DNA of 64,000 bases from Tolypothrix bouteillei VB521301 (GTDB lineage: Bacteria; Cyanobacteriota; Cyanobacteriia; Cyanobacteriales; Nostocaceae): positions 7,849,123 to 7,913,122 of the forward strand of contig NZ_JHEG04000001.1 in assembly GCF_000760695.4 (NCBI RefSeq). The letters are read 5' to 3'. Position numbers and translations under genes: made by a program. The notes under the pieces are model-generated. The model did not search any database and was not told where the DNA came from. It saw only the letters and a list, made by a program, of their open reading frames with translations. Positions 8,053 to 17,199 of the stretch are shown here, piece by piece. Numbering within the stretch: position 1 is the stretch's first letter; each line of letters opens with the position of its first letter.

Positions 8053-9231
8053 ATGAGCTATTGCCTAAATCCTTTTTGTCCCAACCCCCAGCATACCAAT
8101 GATGGCAAGTTTTGCTTGACTTGCGGTTCCAAACTACTCCTGAAAGAACGATATCGTGCAATTAAACCATTAGGGCAAGGAGGTTTTGGCAGAACCTTCT
8201 TAGCTGTGGATGAGGATAAACCGTCTAAGCCACGTTGTGTTATCAAACAATTTTTTCCCCAAGCCCAAGGCACGAGTACAGTAGAGAAGGCTGTTGAGTT
8301 GTTTACTCAAGAAGCAATGCGCCTTGACGAACTGGGGAAACATCCACAAATCCCGGAACTCCTTGCTTATTTTACTCAAGACGATCGGCAGTATCTTGTA
8401 CAAGAATTTATTGATGGGCTAAATTTGGCTGAAGAATTGGCACAAAGGGGTGCTTTTAATGAGGCGGAAATTCGGCACTTACTCAACGACTTACTGCCAG
8501 TGTTGCAGTTTTGTCATGAAAGACAAGTCATTCACAGAGATATTAAACCAGAAAATATCATTCAACGCAGATCTACAGCCTCAGCTATTGGAAATCTTGT
8601 TTTGGTAGACTTTGGAGCTGCAAAAGCAGCGACTTACACCGCCTTAAACAGGACTGGTACTAGTATTGGTAGCCCGGAATATGTTGCACCCGAACAAATC
8701 AGAGGAAAAGCCGTTTTTGCCAGTGACATATTTAGTTTGGGCGTGACTTGCATTCATCTCCTCACTCAGTGTTCTCCCTTTGACATATACGACACTTATA
8801 ATGCGACTTGGGTTTGGCAGCAGCATCTTAAAACTCCCGTCAGTAATGAATTGAGATACATTCTTGACAAAATGTTGGAACCTACTGTTGCCCAACGCTA
8901 TCAAACAGTCAACGCAGTCCTCACGGATTTGAATCGCCAACAGCAAGTCGCCCTCGCATCACCAACACCAGTCACTCCTGTCAGTACACCTCCTGCTCCA
9001 CAGAAATCGACTTCTGCCAACTCCACGAATGACATTATTGATAAAGAATTGCAAGAAATAAAAACAAAGCTGTTGGGGGGTCGCAGTGGTGGGAACTCAA
9101 ACAATGTAAATAAAAATACCCAATTCCAGCCTACACAAAAACCTCAGCCTTCTAGTAAAAGTATTATTGATGATGAATTAGAGGAATTAAAAGCTAAGTA
9201 TAAAAATGCGAACCCAGACTCAGCAGATTAA
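8053..9231 (+). CDS. Ser/Thr protein kinase with N-terminal zinc ribbon
   Basis: Hanks-type kinase of 392 residues. Residues 1-30 hold four cysteines (C4, C9, C21, C24; last pair CLTC), a probable zinc ribbon of a kind often seen in front of cyanobacterial kinases. The kinase domain runs from about 34 to 300 with the glycine loop GQGGFGRT, lysine K65 in VIKQF, HRDIKPEN at 161-168 and DFGAAK from 186, so it should be active. The tail (about 305-392) is proline/serine/threonine-rich and has two copies of an I-I-D-x-E-L-x-E-[IL]-K motif near residues 327 and 374. No transmembrane helix is visible, so it is cytoplasmic. The target is unknown. Confidence 0.9.
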   Translation: MSYCLNPFCPNPQHTNDGKFCLTCGSKLLLKERYRAIKPLGQGGFGRTFLAVDEDKPSKPRCVIKQFFPQAQGTSTVEKAVELFTQEAMRLDELGKHPQIPELLAYFTQDDRQYLVQEFIDGLNLAEELAQRGAFNEAEIRHLLNDLLPVLQFCHERQVIHRDIKPENIIQRRSTASAIGNLVLVDFGAAKAATYTALNRTGTSIGSPEYVAPEQIRGKAVFASDIFSLGVTCIHLLTQCSPFDIYDTYNATWVWQQHLKTPVSNELRYILDKMLEPTVAQRYQTVNAVLTDLNRQQQVALASPTPVTPVSTPPAPQKSTSANSTNDIIDKELQEIKTKLLGGRSGGNSNNVNKNTQFQPTQKPQPSSKSIIDDELEELKAKYKNANPDSAD

Positions 9232-9324
9232 ATTGAACAAAGTTATTTTAGGTAAAGTGGATTTAAAATAACAAAGGTAAAGTGAATTTAAAAGAGTATA
9301 AAGCTCAAAAAACTACGGGAGATT

Positions 9325-9419
9325 TCGTTTAATTGAAGCCTGCGTAGGCAGGCTTTGTTTGTGTAGCCGCGATTTCCAATCGTCGGCGTTTTTTCATTCA
9401 TTGGGATGCTCTCCTAATG
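9325..9419. repeat. Interspersed repeat copy
   Basis: GAAGCCTGCGTAGGCAGGCT palindrome, then TTTGTTTGTGTAGCCGCG, TTTCCAATCGTCGGCG and GGGATGCTC. Nearly the same sequence occurs at 59845-59935. Non-coding. Confidence 0.7.
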
Positions 9420-9454
9420 TGCGTGATTATTTGCCATTTAGTTGCCTGAAATTA

Positions 9455-9478
9455 GGGGTAGGCAAGAACGCCTACCCC
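9455..9478 (-). terminator. Hairpin downstream of gnd
   Basis: Perfect 9-bp GC-rich stem (GGGGTAGGC / GCCTACCCC, loop of 6), 35 bases after the gnd stop on its strand. There is no long T-run. Confidence 0.5.
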
Positions 9479-9512
9479 ACATGAATTTCATTCCTAAAAA
9501 ACAGGTTGGAAT

Positions 9513-10943
9513 TTAGCTGTTCTTTTCAGTAATGGGAACCCACTCAGTGTGGAAAACACCAGGTTTATCTACACGCTCGTAGGTATGTGCTCCAAAGTAG
9601 TCGCGTTGTGCTTGAGTCAGGTTTTGAGGTAGGCGATCGCGACGGTAGCTATCAAAGTAATCCAAGGAAGCGCTGAACGCGGGTACTGGGATACCTAGTT
9701 TTGCTGCGGTTACTAAAACGTCCCGCCAAGCATTTTGCCTGTCAAGAATTGTCTGTTTAAATTCAGGGGCTAAGAGCAGGTTGGGTAGAGATGAATTTTC
9801 GCCAAAAGCATTCTTGATCTTGTTCAAAAATCCAGCCCGAATGATACAGCCACCCTTCCAAATCCGAGCCAATTCACCCAGTTTTAAGTTCCAGTTATAT
9901 GTTTGGGAAGCTCTGGATAGCAAAGCCATTCCTTGAGCGTAGGAACAGATTTTTGAGCAGTAGAGAGCATCTCGAACTTTGTTGATAAACTCTTTGCTAT
10001 CACCCTCATACTTGCCTGTTGGACCTGTGAGGATCTTAGATGCTGCAATACGTTCTTGCTTGTAGGAAGACATGATTCGACCATTAACTGCGGCGGTAAT
10101 GGTCGGAATGGCAACACCCAATTCCAAAGCAGTTTGTACTGTCCAACGTCCGGTTCCCTTTTGACCTGCTGAGTCAACAATCAAATCTACCAAAGGTAAA
10201 TGTGTATCTTGGTCAACATAGGGGAAGATATTGGCAGTAATTTCAATCAAGAAAGAATTTAGTTCGTCGGTGGTGTTCCACTCACTAAAAACTTGATGTA
10301 GCTGATTGTGATCCAGTCCTGCAGCATTTTTCAGCAAATCGTAGGCTTCTGCAATTAGCTGCATATCACCATACTCAATGCCGTTATGTACCATTTTCAC
10401 GTAGTGACCGGAACCACCGGGACCGACGTAGGTTACGCAAGCACCATCATCGACTTGAGCCGCAATTTTTGTAAAAATCGGCTCCAAATACTGGTAAGAG
10501 CTTTGTGTCCCTCCTGGCATGAGTGAAGGACCATTGAGTGCTCCTTCTTCACCACCACTGACGCCCATTCCAATGAATCGAAAACCAGCAGGTTCCAATT
10601 CTTGAGTGCGCCGATCTGTATCTTCAAACCAAGAGTTGCCACCGTCGATAATGATGTCGCCTTCGTCTAGCAAAGGTCTCAGCTGACTAATCACTGCGTC
10701 TACAGGCTTACCAGCTTGAACCATAATCAAAATTCGTCTGGGACGTTCCAAGGCAGCTACAAACTCTTCCAGAGTAAACGCGGCTTTGACGTTTCTTCCG
10801 TTAGCACGCTCCGCCATGAATTTATCGGTCTTATCGCGCGAGCGGTTGTAAACTGCGATTGGAAAGCCGTTTCGCTCAACGTTTAGAGCGATGTTCTCGC
10901 CCATGACGGCTAGACCAATCACACCAAAGCTTTGCTGTGTCAT
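9513..10943 (-). CDS. gnd: 6-phosphogluconate dehydrogenase, decarboxylating
   Basis: The 476-residue enzyme converts 6-phosphogluconate plus NADP+ to ribulose 5-phosphate, CO2 and NADPH, the second oxidative step of the pentose phosphate pathway. That pathway is the main source of reductant in darkness and in heterocysts. The N-terminal Rossmann domain starts FGVIGLAVMGENIALN and continues with NRSRDKTD. Catalytic landmarks are GVSGGEEGALNGPSLMPGG, KMVHNGIEYGDMQ and DSAGQKGTGRW. The C-terminal tail YFGAHTYERVD closes the neighbouring active site in the dimer. Full length. The start ATG follows a short A-rich leader. A hairpin follows the stop, and no zwf or opcA is adjacent. Confidence 0.97.
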   Translation of the reverse strand: MTQQSFGVIGLAVMGENIALNVERNGFPIAVYNRSRDKTDKFMAERANGRNVKAAFTLEEFVAALERPRRILIMVQAGKPVDAVISQLRPLLDEGDIIIDGGNSWFEDTDRRTQELEPAGFRFIGMGVSGGEEGALNGPSLMPGGTQSSYQYLEPIFTKIAAQVDDGACVTYVGPGGSGHYVKMVHNGIEYGDMQLIAEAYDLLKNAAGLDHNQLHQVFSEWNTTDELNSFLIEITANIFPYVDQDTHLPLVDLIVDSAGQKGTGRWTVQTALELGVAIPTITAAVNGRIMSSYKQERIAASKILTGPTGKYEGDSKEFINKVRDALYCSKICSYAQGMALLSRASQTYNWNLKLGELARIWKGGCIIRAGFLNKIKNAFGENSSLPNLLLAPEFKQTILDRQNAWRDVLVTAAKLGIPVPAFSASLDYFDSYRRDRLPQNLTQAQRDYFGAHTYERVDKPGVFHTEWVPITEKNS

Positions 10944-11282
10944 AATTTTTTGGCTAACTCTTGCAGATTCTCTTTATCTTTAGGTTAGTCCGAGATTTTC
11001 CCTTCTCTCCTAAAGAAGACATTAAGACTTCACAAACAGAGTCAAAATACACAAAGATACAAATAATTAATTTTAATTTGTATCTATCTCAACATTTTCC
11101 GGACAAATTTTGCAAAATTAGGGGATGGGGGATTGGGAACCGGGGATCGGGGATAGGAGATAGGGGATAGAAAATAGAAAGTATAATATCTTTGCTCCTC
11201 ATCCCCAAGTCCTTAATCCCTAAGCCCCGCTTCCCAGTCCCGAGTCCCCTATCCCTAGTCAAAAGAAAGGAGTAACCACAAG
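10944..11282. other. Divergent gnd/ycf66 intergenic region with GGGGAYN repeats
   Basis: About 11118-11170 has GGGGATGGGGGATTGGGAACC-like heptamers and 11200-11255 has the complementary CCCCAAGTCCTTAATCCC type. They form an interrupted foldback typical of STRRs. AAAGAAAGGAG at about 11263-11273 is a good ribosome-binding site for ycf66. Promoters for both genes should be here. Confidence 0.6.
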
Positions 11283-12050
11283 ATGCTGGCACACGTCCTA
11301 GCGTTGACAGTCGGTCTGGGTAGTATAGCGCTTTACTTAGCAGCTTTCTTTTTCCCAGAAATCCACCGCAAGAATGATTTTATCTGGAGCGGTGTAGGGC
11401 TGTTCTACGCCTTGGTTTTATGGATATTCGCACCACGCATTACTGGAGGTCTTTTGCTGGGTCATGTGGCTAGTGTCGCTCTTTTGGGATGGTTTGGCTG
11501 GCAAACACTCTCACTGCGCCGTCAACTGACGCCTACGGCTCAACAAACCCAAATACCAAATGCCGAAGAGGTCAAAACGAACCTTGGAAGCTCGGTTTCT
11601 AAGCTGTCACTGCAAGAACGATTCGCCCCGTTGCAACAGTGGTTGAGCCGCACCTTCTCTCGTCCAAAAGATAAGGTTCAACACACTGGAGTCACGAAAA
11701 CCCCCGAAACTTCAAACGCTGCAGTATCTCCTACAGCAGCGCCAAAGGTTGAGATTGTTGACCAACGCAGTGCGATCGCACAACCGCCTGTCACTGTTAC
11801 TGAAACTACAACCCCAACATACGAACAACCAGCAGAACCAGTCACACCCGTTGATTCGGAAGCAAAAACCAAGCTGGTTACAGAACCAATTCCACCAAAT
11901 CCCCCATCTCCAGAATTGGTGGAAGCCGCTCGAGAGAGTGCTGAGGATAAAACACCCCCTCTTCCTGTAGTAGAAGTTGCTCCCGATGCTGTACTGGCTC
12001 CGCCTGCTGAAGAACCTCCCGAACAAGTTCCACCCAATCCATCAACTTAG
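11283..12050 (+). CDS. ycf66: Ycf66 family membrane protein
   Basis: Protein of 255 residues. Its first about 80 residues match Ycf66, a family found in cyanobacteria and some plastids with unknown function. Three hydrophobic segments are visible: residues 5-22 (VLALTVGLGSIALYLAAFFF), 33-51 (FIWSGVGLFYALVLWIFA) and 55-76. A long proline/threonine/alanine/glutamate-rich tail of about 150 residues follows, probably disordered. The tail, far longer than in plastid Ycf66, explains several long open frames on other strands that are not genes. The start follows a strong AAGGAG site. A thylakoid or plasma membrane location is likely. Confidence 0.85.
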   Translation: MLAHVLALTVGLGSIALYLAAFFFPEIHRKNDFIWSGVGLFYALVLWIFAPRITGGLLLGHVASVALLGWFGWQTLSLRRQLTPTAQQTQIPNAEEVKTNLGSSVSKLSLQERFAPLQQWLSRTFSRPKDKVQHTGVTKTPETSNAAVSPTAAPKVEIVDQRSAIAQPPVTVTETTTPTYEQPAEPVTPVDSEAKTKLVTEPIPPNPPSPELVEAARESAEDKTPPLPVVEVAPDAVLAPPAEEPPEQVPPNPST

Positions 12051-12349
12051 GGTTGGCAATCAACATATACGATCGCTAACTGAGGATTCCCCAGAAATAA
12101 ATGATTCGGATTGTGGGATAGGCGTCTCTTAGCTCAAGTTTCTTGTGGTGCAGACCGAACAGCCGATCTTTGTATGAAAAGCGAGCTTTCGACCCGCACT
12201 ACAAGAGTTCAAAAGTTCTATGATGGTATTTCAGACGGCATCTTGGTGTCGTCTGCTATTGTGATGCCAAGTATCATAGTAAAAATAACAGAAATTCTCT
12301 CAAGTAGATCGAGAGAATAATAAACCTTTATTTCTAGACATTCAGCACT

Positions 12350-15262
12350 GTGACAGAACCTGGAAGCTACAAAGACACTGTAAACTTACCTAAGACCAAC
12401 TTTGATATGCGGGCAAACGCTATCAAGCGCGAACCTGAAATCCAAAAGTTTTGGGAAGAAAATAAGATTTATGAACGCCTGTCTGAAGAAAATCCAGGCG
12501 ACTTATTTATATTGCATGATGGGCCACCTTATGCTAATGGTTCCCTGCATATCGGTCACGCTCTAAATAAAATTCTTAAAGACATTATTAATCGCTACCA
12601 ACTGCTGCGCGGTCGTAAGGCTCGTTACGTACCTGGTTGGGACTGTCACGGTTTGCCTATCGAATTGAAAGTTTTGCAGAATATGAAGCAAGCAGAACGG
12701 CAAAACTTGACGCCTTTGCAACTGCGTCAGAAAGCGAAGGAATTTGCCCTGTCTGCAGTCGATGAACAACGAGACAGTTTCAAACGATACGGTGTGTGGG
12801 GTGATTGGGGACATCCCTATCTCACGCTAAAGCCAGAATATGAAGCAGCGCAAATTGGTGTTTTCGGTCAAATGGTCCTCAAAGGCTACATCTATCGAGG
12901 ATTGAAACCAGTACACTGGAGCCCAAGTTCTAAAACAGCTTTAGCAGAAGCTGAGTTGGAATATCCGGAAGGTCACACTTCGCGGAGTATCTACGCTGCG
13001 TTTAAAATGACAAGTTTGTCGGAAGCAGTGAAACCAGTTTTGGGTGAGTTTTTACCTGAGTTAGCTGTTGCTATCTGGACTACCACTCCTTGGACTATTC
13101 CAGGTAACTTGGCTGTTGCACTCAATCCAGAACTCAATTACGCAGTAGTGGAAGTGTCACGCCAAGATGCGAAGACGCAAAGCGATCCTGGCAATGTTGC
13201 GCCTTTAGGTGAGGCAAATTTCAAATATCTTATCGTTGCTGCGGATTTGGTAGAACGTCTCTCTACGGTTCTTGAGGCGCAATTAACTGTCAAAGCAACC
13301 GTCAAAGGAAAAGATTTAGAGTATTCTACCTACCGTCATCCTCTCTTCGATCGCGAAAGTCCAATAGTCATTGGTGGAGATTATGTCACCACTGACTCCG
13401 GTACTGGATTGGTACACACGGCTCCCGGTCACGGTCAAGAAGACTACATTGTAGGTCAACGCTACAGTTTACCTGTCCTTGCACCTGTGGATGATAACGG
13501 TAATTTTACTAAGGAAGCGGGAGAGTTTGCTGGGTTAAATGTTCTTGGGGATGGCAATCAAGCTATCATTGATGCGCTAACTGCGGCTGGTTCTCTGCTG
13601 AAGGAGGAAGCTTACGTCCACAAGTATCCCTACGATTGGCGGACTAAGAAACCTACCATTTTCCGGGCTACAGAACAGTGGTTTGCTTCGGTGGAAGGAT
13701 TTAGGGATGAAGCACTCAAAGCGATCGCATCTGTAAAATGGATTCCCTCCCAAGGTGAAAATCGCATTACCCCAATGGTAGCCGAACGTTCTGATTGGTG
13801 TATCTCCCGTCAGCGCAGTTGGGGTGTACCGATCCCCGTATTCTACGATGAAGAAACGGGAGAACCTTTACTGAATGAAGAAAGCATCTCCCACGTACAA
13901 GCAATATTTGCTGAAAAAGGGTCTGATGCTTGGTGGGAACTATCAGTAGAAGAGTTGTTACCAGAAAAAGAGCGCAACAACGGTCGGTCTTACCGGAAAG
14001 GAACTGACACCATGGATGTGTGGTTTGACTCTGGTTCCTCTTGGGCGGCTGTAGCGAACCAGCGATCGCAACTCGACTATCCTGTTGATATGTATTTGGA
14101 AGGTTCCGACCAACATCGCGGTTGGTTTCAATCGAGTTTGCTTACAAGTGTAGCGGTTAATAATTGTGCGCCTTACAAAACTGTATTAACTCACGGTTTT
14201 GTCTTGGATGAACAAGGTCGCAAAATGAGTAAATCATTAGGAAATGTGGTAGACCCAGCGACTGTCATCTTGGGGGGGAAAGACCAGAAAAAAGAACCGG
14301 GCTACGGTGCTGATGTTGTAAGGTTGTGGGTCTCTTCTGTAGACTACTCTGCCGATGTACGCTTGGGCAATAACATCATCAAGCAACTAGCAGATATTCG
14401 CAACAAGATTCGCAATACTGCGAGGTTCTTACTGGGTAATCTGCACGATTTTGACCCGGAAAAAGATGCTGTACCCCTAGAAGAATTGCCTTCTCTTGAC
14501 CGCTATATGCTGCACCGCATGACAGAAGTGTTTCAGGAAGTGACGGAAGCGTTTGACAGCTTTCAGTTTTTCCGCTTTTTCCAAACGGTGCAGAATTTTT
14601 GCGTGGTGGATTTGTCCAACTTCTATCTGGATGTGGCAAAAGACAGGCTGTATATCAGTGCGCCAAACGCGTTCCGCCGCCGCAGCTGTCAGACAGTCTT
14701 GAGGATTGCTTTGGAAAATTTAGCACGTGCGATCGCTCCCGTACTGTGTCATATGGCAGAAGATATTTGGCAGTTCCTCCCCTACAAAACGCCTTATAAA
14801 TCTGTATTTGAAGCGGGTTGGGTGCAGTTAGAGGAGGGATGGAAAAACCCAGAACTAGCAGCATGCTGGCAACAATTGCGACAACTTCGCACAGATGTTA
14901 ACAAGGTGCTCGAAGAAGCAAGGGTCGCCAAAACCATCGGTTCTTCCTTAGAAGCCAAGGTATTGTTATGTATACTCGATGAGCAGTTGCGTTCTTCTGT
15001 GACAGCCCTAAATGCCAGCCAGAATGGAATAGATGAGTTACGTTATCTATTTTTAACTTCTCAGGTCGATTTACTTGATTCTCCAGAAACGGCTCAAAGC
15101 TCGAAGTACAACTTACAGTCAGAGACATGGGCTTTAGGTGTAGCTGACGCAGATGGACATAAGTGCGATCGATGTTGGAACTACTCCACTCGAGTGGGAG
15201 AATTTACCGAACATCCTCTCATTTGCGAACGTTGTGTTTCAGCTTTAGCAGGGGAATTTTAA
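12350..15262 (+). CDS. ileS: Isoleucine-tRNA ligase
   Basis: Class I aminoacyl-tRNA synthetase of 970 residues that charges tRNA-Ile and edits misactivated valine. Landmarks: PYANGSLHIGH with HIGH at 67-70; WTTTPWTIPGNLAVALNP and the editing-domain segment TDSGTGLVHTAPGHGQEDY; KMSKS at 625-629; an anticodon-binding domain; and a C-terminal zinc module CDRCW...CERC near residues 943-964, as in bacterial-type IleRS. Length is normal. The start is GTG at 12350, as the first Met downstream (residue 20) would cut the conserved N-terminus. The preceding 300 bases show no gene. A 10-bp hairpin follows the stop. Confidence 0.97.
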   Translation: MTEPGSYKDTVNLPKTNFDMRANAIKREPEIQKFWEENKIYERLSEENPGDLFILHDGPPYANGSLHIGHALNKILKDIINRYQLLRGRKARYVPGWDCHGLPIELKVLQNMKQAERQNLTPLQLRQKAKEFALSAVDEQRDSFKRYGVWGDWGHPYLTLKPEYEAAQIGVFGQMVLKGYIYRGLKPVHWSPSSKTALAEAELEYPEGHTSRSIYAAFKMTSLSEAVKPVLGEFLPELAVAIWTTTPWTIPGNLAVALNPELNYAVVEVSRQDAKTQSDPGNVAPLGEANFKYLIVAADLVERLSTVLEAQLTVKATVKGKDLEYSTYRHPLFDRESPIVIGGDYVTTDSGTGLVHTAPGHGQEDYIVGQRYSLPVLAPVDDNGNFTKEAGEFAGLNVLGDGNQAIIDALTAAGSLLKEEAYVHKYPYDWRTKKPTIFRATEQWFASVEGFRDEALKAIASVKWIPSQGENRITPMVAERSDWCISRQRSWGVPIPVFYDEETGEPLLNEESISHVQAIFAEKGSDAWWELSVEELLPEKERNNGRSYRKGTDTMDVWFDSGSSWAAVANQRSQLDYPVDMYLEGSDQHRGWFQSSLLTSVAVNNCAPYKTVLTHGFVLDEQGRKMSKSLGNVVDPATVILGGKDQKKEPGYGADVVRLWVSSVDYSADVRLGNNIIKQLADIRNKIRNTARFLLGNLHDFDPEKDAVPLEELPSLDRYMLHRMTEVFQEVTEAFDSFQFFRFFQTVQNFCVVDLSNFYLDVAKDRLYISAPNAFRRRSCQTVLRIALENLARAIAPVLCHMAEDIWQFLPYKTPYKSVFEAGWVQLEEGWKNPELAACWQQLRQLRTDVNKVLEEARVAKTIGSSLEAKVLLCILDEQLRSSVTALNASQNGIDELRYLFLTSQVDLLDSPETAQSSKYNLQSETWALGVADADGHKCDRCWNYSTRVGEFTEHPLICERCVSALAGEF

Positions 15263-15327
15263 GGAATTCCACGGTATTTTCTACTTCGCGATTGGGTTAG
15301 CGATCGCTTGCCGAGCGTATAAACTAT

Positions 15328-15356
15328 CCACCCTTCTGCCGTTAGGAGAAGGGTGG
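15328..15356 (+). terminator. Hairpin after ileS
   Basis: Perfect 10-bp stem CCACCCTTCT / AGAAGGGTGG with a 9-base loop, 65 bases after the ileS stop. No T-run follows. Confidence 0.45.
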
Positions 15357-15370
15357 AAGATGCAATAGTT

Positions 15371-15458
15371 GTCGGTTAAGCCGTTTTTTCCTCCCCTGCA
15401 CAAAGGTGCATCCCCTGCTTGTCTCCCGCGACAATTTTCGAGAGCCCTTGCCGTATTG
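15371..15458 (-). repeat. Dispersed 80-90 bp repeat (copy 1)
   Basis: The reverse complement of this stretch matches 21241-21320: CAATACGGCAAGGGCTCTCG, then AAAATTGTCGCG, GACAAGCA and GGGGAGGAAAAAACGGCTTA. Copy 1 has a 7-9 base insertion (GGGGATGCACC against GCACC). It lies just after the parA stop. It reads as an open frame in both copies, but this is a repeat and not a gene end. Confidence 0.7.
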
Positions 15459-15475
15459 GTGGAGGATGAAGAAAT

Positions 15476-16414
15476 TTAAGTGGTGGCAAATTGCAAGTTA
15501 CCTTGTTGCTGGTTTTCCACCTTAGCTTTTTCCAACTTCTGCAACAACTCTTGTGTGAGTTGAGTAAACGCTTTTGAACCTGCTGATTGAGGAGTGTGTA
15601 AGACAGCTGGCATAAAAGTATCAACAGCCTTTGCAACATTCACGTCAGTTGGTATTTGCGTCTGGCAAACTTTTTCGTCGCCAAAATCTTGATGAACGCG
15701 TTGTATAACTTGTTTGTAGTACCTACCACTGAGAAAGTTGGCGTTAGACATTGTAAAAACAATTCCCAGCATTTGTATGCCCAGATTGGCTTCCTGTTCG
15801 TGACTTTCTTTCAACTGAGCAATGCGCCGTTCTAACAGTTGAATTCCTACCACAGATAAGGGTTCTGGTTTTGCAGGAAGTATGTAGAAGTTACTGGTTG
15901 CTAAAGCACTGCGAGTCAAAAGGTTATATCCAGGAGCGCAATCTAAGAGAATAAAATCATATTCTTGAAGAACGGGTTCTAAAACTTTCCCCAGTAACAC
16001 TCTTTCAAACCGATTCCAAATATTTTCAAACTCGTTTTCACCCAAATTGACTGCTTGCTGATACAGCATTTCCGAGACAACAAATTCATCATATAGGTCA
16101 ATATCTCCTGGCAATAAGTCTAATCCTGGAAGATTGCAAACCTGATGTTGAATAATATCTTGAATTGTCAATTTTTTTCTTGACGATGAATTGATAATTT
16201 GGTCGAGTAAATACCTCAGCGTCCGTTGTTGCTTTCGGAGTTTGGCAAAGTCCACAGGCGACATCAGACTGAGTGTAGCGCTGATTTGACTATCTAAATC
16301 CAGAACGAGGACTCGCTTACCATGATTTTTGGTTAAACAAGTCGCCATATTGACTGTAAGAGTGGTTTTGCCAACGCCGCCCTTCATATTTGCAGTAGCA
16401 ATGATATGTCCCAT
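15476..16414 (-). CDS. ParA/MinD-family ATPase
   Basis: Deviant Walker A ATPase of 312 residues with K11-GGVGKTT, Walker A' in RVLVLDLDSQ and Walker B in FILLDCAPG. This is the ParA/Soj pattern, whose proteins dimerise on ATP and bind DNA non-specifically to move plasmids, chromosome origins or protein cargo such as carboxysomes. The insertion between residues 75 and 150 is longer than in minimal ParAs and the C-terminus is glutamine-rich. No parB or small cargo-adaptor gene lies next to it. It is therefore an orphan, and plasmid partition is unlikely to be its role here. The start MGHIIATANMKGG is clear. A 785-base gap precedes it. Confidence 0.88.
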   Translation of the reverse strand: MGHIIATANMKGGVGKTTLTVNMATCLTKNHGKRVLVLDLDSQISATLSLMSPVDFAKLRKQQRTLRYLLDQIINSSSRKKLTIQDIIQHQVCNLPGLDLLPGDIDLYDEFVVSEMLYQQAVNLGENEFENIWNRFERVLLGKVLEPVLQEYDFILLDCAPGYNLLTRSALATSNFYILPAKPEPLSVVGIQLLERRIAQLKESHEQEANLGIQMLGIVFTMSNANFLSGRYYKQVIQRVHQDFGDEKVCQTQIPTDVNVAKAVDTFMPAVLHTPQSAGSKAFTQLTQELLQKLEKAKVENQQQGNLQFATT

Positions 16415-17199
16415 TTGTTGTTTCCTCTAATAGCACATCAGCCCTATTTTTACCCGCGTCCTATTTTGCCTTTCTTTCGATCGGGCATTCTTTGCGATTT
16501 TACATTAGCGTAAACATTTCATCATTTTTACTACAGAATTTTAATTTTTTTCACTGTGGCTCTGTAATTCATTCTTTCAATAAAGTAGTGAGCATTATAG
16601 CAGTCTCAGGTGTGTTATTGCGCGATCGCCTGACAAACCTCATTGATTCTTTGTCATTAGCTTGAGATTTTAGTGACAGTTACATTCCTTAATCTAGCTG
16701 TTGTTATTTCCGTCTATTCAATCTAGAATGTGAGTAAATTTATATACTTGATGAAGTCAATATTAAGACATCTTCAGAATTTCCAAACAATAAATTATTT
16801 ATCTTGTAGGATTGGCGTCCTCGTTTGTCCTGTATAAGTGACAGCCTAGAAGCCTCCTACACAACAAGCAATTTTGGCAGATTTTTTATTTGAAAGTCCT
16901 CCAGTCGTCTGTGTCTTAAGTTCCGATGGGTAACTTTGCTTAGTCTTCCCAATTCTTCAAAGAAATTGGAGAGCTTACAGCCTCGTGAATGCAATCGAGC
17001 GCGGACTCAATGATGTAACTTTACTTTTAGTTACACCATTTATTATGTATTGAAGGCAAATGTAAAAAATTGATCGTACACCAAAAATTCCAGAAGAACA
17101 ATCTAGGATGGAAAGTATAACTTTTAAAGTGGAGGTCGTAGAAAATAATCGCATCAGGCATTGGGGATAAAAAGACTGTTAAGAAATAATAAATGAAAA
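16415..17199. other. Intergenic region, 785 bases, no gene recognised
   Basis: Divergent region between parA and the hybrid kinase. It contains HIP1 GCGATCGC at 16622 and an A+T-rich body. I find no tRNA-like cloverleaf or plausible small ORF. It may hold two promoters with long leaders. Confidence 0.5.

Noticed and set aside
11678..12066. Long antisense frames in the ycf66 tail
   Set aside because: They mirror the low-complexity Pro/Thr/Ala-rich tail and have no domain or ribosome-binding site.
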